From Tateyamaria sp. (GTDB taxonomy: Bacteria > Pseudomonadota > Alphaproteobacteria > Rhodobacterales > Rhodobacteraceae): a stretch of DNA of 22,249 nucleotides. Of the stretch, positions 8,010-14,789 are shown in pieces. Location: assembly GCA_018668195.1 (NCBI GenBank), contig JABITU010000153.1:1-22249 (forward strand), written 5' to 3'. The position numbers and the translations under genes were made by a program. Every line of letters starts with the position of its first letter. Within the stretch, counting starts at the first letter, position 1. Below the pieces are notes generated by a model that saw nothing but the letters and a program-made list of their open reading frames with translations, searched no databases and had not been told where the DNA came from.

Positions 8010-8551
8010 ACAACGATACAGATCCTGATGCCGCACAGGCTAAAGCGACAGCAAAAGACAAGCGCGGCAATCTTTACGCCGCTGAGATTTGCTTTCTTGC
8101 CTTCATAGGCGTCATCGTTGTCGCAGCCTTTCTGGAGGCGACGAGCTATAAGATCGTGTCGTCCAGAACACCGTTCGTGATCATGGTACCATTACTGGCC
8201 CTGATAGCGATCCACGCGAGCAGACTATGGCGTATTCGGTCAGAGTTCCACCCGGGGCGCCGTATTGGGGGTGCGCTTCGCGGTGTTAATAACGCCTTAA
8301 ACAAGATCGTGGGCTTTTCGGTGTGGATGATCGGGATGCTTGTCGTGATCGCTGTTCTTGGTCACTACGCAGGTATCTTCATGTTGTGCATTATCCTGAT
8401 GCGGTTTCTCGAGGCTGAAAGCTGGGTGCTTACTTTGGCAGTCGCTGCTGGCACTGTCCTGTTCATCTATGGCGTGTTTGAAATTGCCTTCAACATCGAC
8501 CTCTACCGCGGCCTGATCCCGCGCTATTTAATGGGCTTCCGGGACTTCTAA
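8006..8551 (+). CDS. tctB: TTT transporter small permease subunit TctB, set 1
   Basis: A 181-residue membrane protein with four hydrophobic segments and the conserved C-terminal motif DLYRGLIP of TctB proteins. Translation is coupled to tctA through the ATGA overlap at 8006-8009. The N-terminus (about 26 residues) is polar and charged. Its stop overlaps the stop of the convergent ThDP enzyme by 4 nt, so no room is left for a separate terminator between the two genes. Confidence 0.87.
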   Translation: MNNDTDPDAAQAKATAKDKRGNLYAAEICFLAFIGVIVVAAFLEATSYKIVSSRTPFVIMVPLLALIAIHASRLWRIRSEFHPGRRIGGALRGVNNALNKIVGFSVWMIGMLVVIAVLGHYAGIFMLCIILMRFLEAESWVLTLAVAAGTVLFIYGVFEIAFNIDLYRGLIPRYLMGFRDF

Positions 8552-10338
8552 CCGCTTTTAGTTGCCCGAATCGCGGCCGTTTCGCGACCTTGGCGCGAGT
8601 CGATCCAAACGTCTATGAGGTAGGGGCGCCCGTCTCGTAATGCTGCAACTCCGGAGGCTATCGCTTTATTCAGCTCGGCTATCGTCTTGATAGGACCGTC
8701 TGCTTCGACTCCTTGCGCGCGGGCCATGCCGGCAATGTCGGGTGCTGGACCATCAAGCCGCTGACCAACCCATGCATTCGCGGTATTGCGGCCACGGGTT
8801 TTCGCCACGCTTTCCTGGTGCAGTTCGTCGTTGAAGTATGACCGGTTGTTGCCGATCACAAAAAGCACAGGCAAGGCGTATTTGGCCGCCGTCCAAAGCG
8901 CCGTTACGCCCATAAGTGTATCACCGTCCCCCAAAGTCGCGATGACAAGCCGCCCCGACCCTTTCAGGGCCAAGGCAGCCCCCACCGCAAGTCCCGGACC
9001 GCTGCCAATCCCTCCGCCGCCATCTTTGCCAAGAAAATCCATCGGATCATGCTGGGGCCACAGATCATGCGGCCAGCTGCGCGCCAATGCGGGGAAAGTT
9101 ACCGGCGTATCGCCAACCTCGTGCTTCAACGCGGTGGCAATATCGCGGAAGGTCAGGCTATCGCCTTCGGCTGCTGCGGGTGGCGCAGTCTTTGGCACCG
9201 GCGGTGCGGCTTTGGTGGCGTATGGGAGGGCGGTGAGTAGGTCTTCGGCCAATGGATCGCCGGGGCAGTTGAATTCGATATCAACGGCGGGCAGTCCGAA
9301 ATGTTCCTGCCCGAACCCACGGTGCAACTGCGTTTCATCACTCGCGTGAATAACGGTCGCTTTGGTGCCTTCGGTCCCGAAGGCCTGCAACAGGATCCCG
9401 CCAAGGTCGACCCACCCCAAGCTGAGGATTACATCCGCTCGCTCCAGTGCCTTGCCCACAGCAGAGGACAGTTTATTGATCGGAGCGCCCACATGATTGA
9501 TATGATCTGTTGGAACCATCGTGCCGACCTTCAGGTCAGATACCATCATCGCGCCACAACGTTCGGCCAAGGCCACCCGCGTTTGCATTGCGGCCTTCGT
9601 ACGCGCCCCGCGGCCCATCAGAATGACAGGTGACTTGGCTTCGCTTAGGACGTTTGCAGCCTGCGCAACGCGTGCAGGATCGGGTCGCGGTGCAGCCAAG
9701 GGGAAATGTCGTACAAGGTCGGGCCATGTCATATCCGGATCGACAGGCGCTTCCTGCCAACCGGCATCGAGATTGATATAAACAGGCGCCATCGGGCTAG
9801 TGTTAGTGATCTTCCACCCGCGGGCCATCGCCTCAGGCAAGGCCTTGGCCGATCCTGGCTGATCATCCCATTTGGTAAATGACCGAATCAACGCGCCCTG
9901 ATCCTGCGTGCTGTGCAGCCAGTCGATCCACGGCCTGCGCTGGGACGCATCGAGAGGGCCAGTCGCCCCGAGGATCAACATCGGCGCGCGGTCGCCCCAT
10001 GCGTTGAAGATTGCCATAGAGCCATGCATCAGACCGACATTTGAATGCAGTGCCACGGCCATCGCTTGTCCAGTGACTTTTGCATAGCCATGGGCAATCG
10101 CAACCGCGTGTTCTTCGTGCAAGCAAAGCAACATCTCGGGCCGTTCGTTGCCAAGGTGGTTCACCAGACTGTCGTGAAAACCGCGATAGCTGGCACCGGG
10201 GGTCAGCGCGATCCACGGGATGTCCAAACGACGCAGCATTTGGGCTGCTACATCTGACCCCCATCCAACGGTTTCATCCAACGGACCGGCAACAGGCTCG
10301 GCCTTCGAAATTGACTTACGATCACCGCCTTGCGCCAT
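8548..10338 (-). CDS. Thiamine diphosphate-dependent enzyme (acetolactate synthase/benzoylformate decarboxylase-like)
   Basis: A 596-residue three-domain ThDP enzyme: N-terminal Pyr domain, middle domain, and C-terminal PP domain. The cofactor-activating glutamate is visible in LHEEHAVAIAHGYA (E75). The ThDP/Mg-binding motif runs from GDG (470-472) to NN (497-498). A Pro/Ala-rich linker (residues 376-390) precedes the PP domain. Relatives decarboxylate or carboligate 2-oxo acids (benzoylformate, phenylpyruvate, oxalyl-CoA, acetolactate synthesis), and I cannot choose between these. The start is the ATG at 10338, with GGGGAGG 6 nt upstream; an in-frame TTG at 10353 lies before that site and is rejected. 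It is divergent from the double-cupin gene and probably belongs to the same pathway. Confidence 0.85.
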   Translation of the reverse strand: MAQGGDRKSISKAEPVAGPLDETVGWGSDVAAQMLRRLDIPWIALTPGASYRGFHDSLVNHLGNERPEMLLCLHEEHAVAIAHGYAKVTGQAMAVALHSNVGLMHGSMAIFNAWGDRAPMLILGATGPLDASQRRPWIDWLHSTQDQGALIRSFTKWDDQPGSAKALPEAMARGWKITNTSPMAPVYINLDAGWQEAPVDPDMTWPDLVRHFPLAAPRPDPARVAQAANVLSEAKSPVILMGRGARTKAAMQTRVALAERCGAMMVSDLKVGTMVPTDHINHVGAPINKLSSAVGKALERADVILSLGWVDLGGILLQAFGTEGTKATVIHASDETQLHRGFGQEHFGLPAVDIEFNCPGDPLAEDLLTALPYATKAAPPVPKTAPPAAAEGDSLTFRDIATALKHEVGDTPVTFPALARSWPHDLWPQHDPMDFLGKDGGGGIGSGPGLAVGAALALKGSGRLVIATLGDGDTLMGVTALWTAAKYALPVLFVIGNNRSYFNDELHQESVAKTRGRNTANAWVGQRLDGPAPDIAGMARAQGVEADGPIKTIAELNKAIASGVAALRDGRPYLIDVWIDSRQGRETAAIRATKSG

Positions 10339-10372
10339 GTCTGGCCTCCCCAACTGCCCATGCTTCTACCTC

Positions 10373-10402
10373 ACGGTAGCCCCCTGTTTAAGGTCCTGTC
10401 AA
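10373..10402 (-). promoter_or_regulatory. Putative promoter of the ThDP enzyme gene
   Basis: On the minus strand a consensus TTGACA (10402-10397) is followed after 18 nt by TACCGT (10378-10373). The -10 box is weak and the spacing long, so help from an activator is likely. A small CTACC/GGTAG inverted repeat (10366-10379) overlaps the -10 box. Confidence 0.35.
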
Positions 10403-10438
10403 AATACGAAATCCAGAAAGTGTGGTCGATGAAAGTTC

Positions 10439-10455
10439 GTTCTCCTATATGGAAC
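10439..10455. promoter_or_regulatory. Operator candidate, GTTCT-N7-GGAAC (copy 3)
   Basis: GTTCTCCTATATGGAAC matches copies 1 and 2 with one arm mismatch. Its right arm also forms an overlapping repeat TGGAA-N5-TTCCA (10450-10464), so two regulator dimers, or one alternative register, could bind here. It lies 15 nt upstream of the -35 box of the cupin promoter and about 36 nt upstream of that of the ThDP gene, so it could serve both directions. Confidence 0.58.
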
Positions 10456-10470
10456 TCTATTCCACATAGA

Positions 10471-10499
10471 TTGACGGACCGATTTGACTGCGACATGCT
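10471..10499 (+). promoter_or_regulatory. Sigma70-type promoter of the cupin-EutA-TTT operon
   Basis: TTGACG (10471-10476), a 17-nt spacer and CATGCT (10494-10499). The leader would be about 30 nt, carrying the GGGGAGGG site before the ATG at 10536. The arrangement of operator, gap of about 15 nt, then -35 box closely matches that of the FAD monooxygenase promoter. Confidence 0.5.
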
Positions 10500-10535
10500 G
10501 CACTTGAGTTTCAGCTTGTTTTGGGGAGGGCCTAG

Positions 10536-11744
10536 ATGCCACACGACATGGACGACACTGTTCATTGGCACGAGCCACAGCGCGGAGAGCGAGCCGGGTA
10601 TGGCAAATTTGGGCAACCGCAATCTGACTACGACAAGTTCATGGAATCCGAAGGTATTCCGGTGTTTCGCGGGATTGGGATCAAGTCTGTCTTTGACCTA
10701 GAACTTGCCGATTGGCCCCGGATGGGCGGGCGTGGCAGCTATATTCAGCTGTACGGCACCGAAGGAAAATGGGGACAGTATGTTGTCGAGGTTCCCGGCG
10801 CCGGGGCGCTGAATACTGAAAAGCACTTGTACGAGGAAATCTTTCTTGTTGCCTCTGGCCGTGGCACGACAGAAGTTTGGCTGGAAGAAGGCGGCGAAAA
10901 GCATGTCTTCGAATGGCAAAGAGGATCGCTGTTTTCGATCCCCGTGAATGCCTATCACCGCATCGTTAATGCCACAGCAGAGCCTGCTTTGCTTATCGGC
11001 GGCACGACCGCCCCGAACCTGATGAACCTGCTGGGTGACACCGAACTGATCTACAATTGCCCATACAAAATGACAAGCCGGTTCTCTGGGACGGATGATT
11101 TTTACAAGTATAAAGAAGACCTTGAGCCCGATCCGATCCGCGGTCTTGCGATGCGCCGCACCAATCTCGTGCCCGATGTGATCGACTGCGACCTGCCTCT
11201 CGATAACCGGCGCTCTCCGGGCTATCGGCGGGTAGAGCCTTTCATGACAGGCAACAAATTCTACTTGTGGCTTGCGCAGCACGAAACAGGAAAATATTCG
11301 AAGGGGCACGCGCATACGTCCGCGGCCGTCCTGATCTGCATTAAGGGCAAAGGTTATACCTATACGTGGCCGGAACGCGCCGGGGAAACGCCGTTCGAAG
11401 ACGGCAAGGGCGATTTAGTCCAACGGCTGGATTACGAACAATTCGGTATGGTTACGGCCGCACCGGGAGGGGAACGCTGGTATCACCAGCACTTCAATTC
11501 GTCTTCGGAACCGTTCCGTCTGACGGCTTGGTTCGGGCCGAACCATCCGTCGCTGGTCACTGGGTTGCCGCCAGGCGCCAAACAGATCGACTACACCGCG
11601 ATGGACGTTACGGAAGGTGGCACGGCGATCCCCTATTGGATGGAAGACAAGAAATTGCGGACCGAGTTTGAAACGCTGATCGAATCCAATGGCGGCAAAA
11701 GTCGGATGGACCCCGCCCTTTACGACAAGCCCGACGACCAGTGA
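10536..11744 (+). CDS. Double-cupin protein, putative dioxygenase (gentisate-dioxygenase-like architecture)
   Basis: A 402-residue cytosolic protein with two cupin barrels. The first shows an altered metal motif: E95-K-H97-x3-E101, then H141 in NAYHRIV. The second has GHAHTS (H258, H260) and YHQHFN (H318, H320), but A264 stands where the conserved Glu usually is. Bicupins of this type include gentisate and 1-hydroxy-2-naphthoate dioxygenases, although those usually keep the metal site in the N-terminal barrel and are near 350 residues. The second barrel resembles the two single-cupin proteins encoded at 17384 and 17986. A strong GGGGAGGG precedes the ATG. It leads the operon and overlaps eutA (GTGA). 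Ring cleavage is plausible but unproven; an isomerase or binding role is the alternative. Confidence 0.78.
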   Translation: MPHDMDDTVHWHEPQRGERAGYGKFGQPQSDYDKFMESEGIPVFRGIGIKSVFDLELADWPRMGGRGSYIQLYGTEGKWGQYVVEVPGAGALNTEKHLYEEIFLVASGRGTTEVWLEEGGEKHVFEWQRGSLFSIPVNAYHRIVNATAEPALLIGGTTAPNLMNLLGDTELIYNCPYKMTSRFSGTDDFYKYKEDLEPDPIRGLAMRRTNLVPDVIDCDLPLDNRRSPGYRRVEPFMTGNKFYLWLAQHETGKYSKGHAHTSAAVLICIKGKGYTYTWPERAGETPFEDGKGDLVQRLDYEQFGMVTAAPGGERWYHQHFNSSSEPFRLTAWFGPNHPSLVTGLPPGAKQIDYTAMDVTEGGTAIPYWMEDKKLRTEFETLIESNGGKSRMDPALYDKPDDQ

Positions 11745-13222
11745 CAAAGGCGATGCACCCAGACGAGTTAGACGACGGTGGGCGCATCCACTTTTCGAGC
11801 GCTGGGCGTTCGTTGATTGAAGAGGATCAGATTGAGCTGACCAGTGTTGGCGTTGATATCGGGTCCTCTACATCGCATCTTTTGGTGTCCGTGCTCACGC
11901 TAGAGCGGATGGATACGCGCTATGTCGTGACAGGGCGCGAGGTTCGGTTTGAATCAGAAATTTTGCTGACTCCCTATGCGGAAGGCAATACGATTGATGC
12001 GGATGCTTTGGCCCGTTTCATTGATGCGCAGTATGTAGCCTCGGGCCTGACGCCAGAGGATATCGACACGGGTGCTTTGATCCTAACGGGAGTCGCTGCG
12101 CGCCGCTCTAACGCCCGCGCTATCGGTGAGATTTTCGCAGCGCAGGCGGGCAAGTTTGTAGCCGTCAGCGCGGGCGACGCACTTGAAACGCTGATGGCAG
12201 CCCATGGGTCTGGCGCTGTCGCTTTGTCCGAACAGTTGGGGACTGTCCTCAATATTGACGTTGGTGGCGGAACCACAAAGATTGCGCTTTGTCGTGACGG
12301 TGAGATCGTAGCGCGGACAGCACTTGATGCAGGGGCGCGGCTGATTGTGATTGGTGCAGACGACAGGATTACGCGGCTTGAACCATTCGGCGCGCAGTAC
12401 CTGTCTGAAATGGGCGTTAACCTTGGTGTCGGTGACATTCTGTCTGCAGACACCCGCAGCGACATAGCAAGCCGGATGGCTTCGGCTATTCTGTTGGCGG
12501 CGCGTGGCGAAGATGTGCCCGGCTTCATGCGTCTGCCGCAGCTCACGCAGGCTCCTGCCCTCGGCCAAATTGTCTTTTCCGGCGGCGTGTCCGAATTTCT
12601 GAACGGCAGCGGCGACGATACTGGCGATCTTGGGCCAGAACTGGCCCGCGCCTTGTCCGCGCTGGTGTTGGAACAAGGCTTTCAAGTCTCGCCTGCCCGA
12701 CAAGGCATTCGCGCGACGGTCGTTGGCGCTTCACAATATACGGTGCAGGTGTCTGGCTCGACGATCTATCTGGACCCGGACGACTCGCTCCCTTTGCGCA
12801 ACCTCGCGGTCATTGCCCCAACAGTCACACTGGGCGATGAGATTGACGCGACAGAGATAGCATGTGCGATCCAAGATGCCCTAGCCCGGCTTGATTTGCA
12901 GGACGGTGACACGCCTGTCGCTGTCGCTGTGCCTTGGCAGGGATCTGCAAGCTATGCGCGGCTGCGCGCTTTGGGCCAAGGGCTTGTCACTGGCCTGGCG
13001 CCCGTACTGGAAAAGCGGCACCCTTTGGTCATTGTCAGTGCAGGCGACATCGGTGGGCTGATCGGCATGCAGTGCCGCAGCGAAGAAAAAGTGCCCGGTG
13101 CCATCGTTTCGATTGACGGAATTGCGCTTTCAGAATTCGATTTCATCGATATCGGCGAAGTGTTGCGGGCAACCGGCGCAACACCAGTCGTCGTCAAATC
13201 GCTATTGTTCCCGACGGAGTAA
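11741..13222 (+). CDS. eutA: EutA-like ASKHA ATPase (reactivase-type chaperone), orphan
   Basis: A 493-residue protein resembling EutA, the ATP-dependent factor that swaps inactive for active adenosylcobalamin in ethanolamine ammonia-lyase. The actin/Hsp70-type nucleotide motifs are visible: phosphate 1 GVDIGSSTS (37-45), phosphate 2 NIDVGGGTTK (171-180) and the adenosine motif around FSGGVSEF. It is slightly longer than typical EutA. The GTG start at 11741 overlaps the cupin stop (GTGA); an ATG at 11753 is the alternative start. Its stop overlaps the next gene, tctB. No eutB, eutC or other B12 enzyme is in the window, so the client is unknown. It might be a cobalamin enzyme elsewhere or, less likely, the co-encoded cupin. 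The family call is firm; the role is open. Confidence 0.8.
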   Translation: MTKAMHPDELDDGGRIHFSSAGRSLIEEDQIELTSVGVDIGSSTSHLLVSVLTLERMDTRYVVTGREVRFESEILLTPYAEGNTIDADALARFIDAQYVASGLTPEDIDTGALILTGVAARRSNARAIGEIFAAQAGKFVAVSAGDALETLMAAHGSGAVALSEQLGTVLNIDVGGGTTKIALCRDGEIVARTALDAGARLIVIGADDRITRLEPFGAQYLSEMGVNLGVGDILSADTRSDIASRMASAILLAARGEDVPGFMRLPQLTQAPALGQIVFSGGVSEFLNGSGDDTGDLGPELARALSALVLEQGFQVSPARQGIRATVVGASQYTVQVSGSTIYLDPDDSLPLRNLAVIAPTVTLGDEIDATEIACAIQDALARLDLQDGDTPVAVAVPWQGSASYARLRALGQGLVTGLAPVLEKRHPLVIVSAGDIGGLIGMQCRSEEKVPGAIVSIDGIALSEFDFIDIGEVLRATGATPVVVKSLLFPTE

Positions 13223-13743
13223 TGATGGACGAACCCGATCCCCTTCAAGCCCCGCGGATTGTGACATCAATCTGGCCTGCAGTGCTGTTGTTGGCATTCG
13301 CAATTGTGACGTTCGTCGTTGCGCAAGGTTATTCAGCAACATCTGCGCGGTTCCCGTCAATGGTCGCAGGCGCGATGATCGTTTTGTCCGTGTTTGATAT
13401 CTGGAGCCGGACAAATCTGCCCGGTGCCAATACTGTTAAAACATTCGGGGGCACGGGTTTTCGCCAACGCGAGATGATGCATAACCCAAGCTTTGCCAAG
13501 CAGGCAGAATGTCTGGGCTGGATTGCTACCGCTTTTGCGATGATGGCGGCAATTGGGATTCTTGCCGCCTCACCGGTATTTTGTGCATCTTACGTGCGTT
13601 TTAAAGGAAACCGATCGTTTTCCGTTTCTGTTGGCGTTGGAATTGGCGTGCTGATTTTTCAGTTCGCAGTGTTTGAATGGGCTTTGAATTACGAACTTTA
13701 TCGTGGCCTGTTCTTTACGAAAGGTGGCGTCTCCGCGTGGTGA
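13222..13743 (+). CDS. tctB: TTT transporter small permease subunit TctB, set 2
   Basis: A 173-residue membrane protein with four hydrophobic segments and the TctB C-terminal signature ELYRGLFF, as in set 1. Its first ATG (13222) shares one base with the eutA TAA stop. A second in-frame ATG at 13225 is better placed relative to CGGAG (13215-13219), so the true N-terminus may be MDEPDPLQ. Translation should be coupled to eutA. Here tctB precedes tctC and tctA, whereas set 1 has the order C-A-B. Sequence similarity between the two TctB proteins is low, so the transporters need not share a substrate. Confidence 0.82.
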   Translation: MMDEPDPLQAPRIVTSIWPAVLLLAFAIVTFVVAQGYSATSARFPSMVAGAMIVLSVFDIWSRTNLPGANTVKTFGGTGFRQREMMHNPSFAKQAECLGWIATAFAMMAAIGILAASPVFCASYVRFKGNRSFSVSVGVGIGVLIFQFAVFEWALNYELYRGLFFTKGGVSAW

Positions 13744-13772
13744 CGGCGCTTGAAAACAAGGGAGGAAGTAAA

Positions 13773-14735
13773 ATGAAGAAGTTTCTAGTAACAGGCGCAA
13801 CAGCCGTTGCCCTGGTGACCGGAGGAGCCGCACACGCGGAATTCCCAATGGATGACAATATCACATTCGTGATTCCCTACAGCCCCGGCGGTGGATTTGA
13901 CACGATTGTGCGCCAATTCGCACCCGCAATGGAGCGAACAATGGGCACCACTGTCGTTCCTGAGAACATCTCAGGCGCGGGCGGTGCCCGTGGTGGACAA
14001 TCCGTGCACCGTGCAGATGCAGATGGATATACCATCGGGATCTATAACATTCCCGGCCTAACCGTGAACGAAGTCCTTGGAATGGATCAAGGCTTTAAGC
14101 TGGATGAAGTCACTTGGCTGGCAAACCTTGCAGTAGAAACCTATGCGCTTGCCGTAGCTGCCGATAGTGGCATCAATTCGGTCGAAGATCTGTGCGCATT
14201 AGATCAGCCCGCCAAGATGTCGGATACCGGCGCCACATCAACAGCCGCTGTTACAACGCGGATTACATTTGGTATCCTAGGTTGTGATATCGTTGACGTC
14301 ACAGGCTACGCCGGTTCGAACGACGCTATGATCGCTGTGATCAGTGGTGAGGTGAACGCTACAATCAAGCCTATCACATCGCTGACGAAATACCTTGATG
14401 GTGATGGTGGGACAGGAGACATGAAACTGATCCTGACATTAACCACCGAAGAAGCCGTGTCAGGCGTTCCGACTGCGACTGATATCGGACACCCCGAACT
14501 GGCCAAATTCACACTGAACCGCGTGATTGGTGGCCCTCCAGGTATGCCAGCCGAGGTGGTATCCGCACTTGAAGAAGGCCTGCGGGCTGCATCCGAAGAC
14601 CCAGAAGTCACGGCTTGGGCCGAAGGTGCAGGCGTTGGGCTTGAATTCATGAACACTGCCGACACCACGACGCTGATGAATGATTTAAGCTCTTTCTATC
14701 AGCAATACAAAGACCTTGCGGCTGTCGCAGAGTAA
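13773..14735 (+). CDS. tctC: TTT transporter substrate-binding protein (TctC/Bug family), set 2
   Basis: A 320-residue periplasmic binding protein. It begins MKKFLVTGATAVALVTGG with an A-H-A cleavage motif near residue 22. The mature part has the Bug signature YSPGGGFDTIVRQF and the second loop SGAGGARGG. The start at 13773 is set by GGAGGA 6 nt upstream; the longer open frame from 13677 overlaps tctB and lacks a signal peptide. A stem-loop follows the stop codon (14744-14769). C183 and C203 (approximate positions in the middle region, DLCALD and LGCDIVD) could form a disulfide. The ligand is unknown; a carboxylate made or used by the cupin/EutA operon is a reasonable inference. Confidence 0.88.
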   Translation: MKKFLVTGATAVALVTGGAAHAEFPMDDNITFVIPYSPGGGFDTIVRQFAPAMERTMGTTVVPENISGAGGARGGQSVHRADADGYTIGIYNIPGLTVNEVLGMDQGFKLDEVTWLANLAVETYALAVAADSGINSVEDLCALDQPAKMSDTGATSTAAVTTRITFGILGCDIVDVTGYAGSNDAMIAVISGEVNATIKPITSLTKYLDGDGGTGDMKLILTLTTEEAVSGVPTATDIGHPELAKFTLNRVIGGPPGMPAEVVSALEEGLRAASEDPEVTAWAEGAGVGLEFMNTADTTTLMNDLSSFYQQYKDLAAVAE

Positions 14736-14743
14736 CATACGCG

Positions 14744-14769
14744 ACGCGCCATTCTTAGGGGTGGCGCGT
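14744..14769 (+). other. Stem-loop between tctC and tctA of set 2
   Basis: ACGCGCCA (14744-14751) pairs exactly with TGGCGCGT (14762-14769) around a 10-nt loop. No T-run follows, so it is more likely an RNA-stabilising or processing hairpin that protects the tctC message than a terminator. It occupies the same place as the terminator in set 1. Confidence 0.55.
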
Positions 14770-14789
14770 CCGATAGACTGGATATCGAC

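Noticed and set aside
424..10353. Long antisense open frames over tctA, the monooxygenase and the ThDP gene.
   Set aside because: They mirror the codon pattern of the real genes, lack family features or ribosome-binding sites, and give low-complexity Ser/Arg/Pro-rich proteins.
13677..13772. An N-terminal extension of the second tctC starting inside tctB.
   Set aside because: It would bury the signal peptide; GGAGGA and the ATG at 13773 fit much better.
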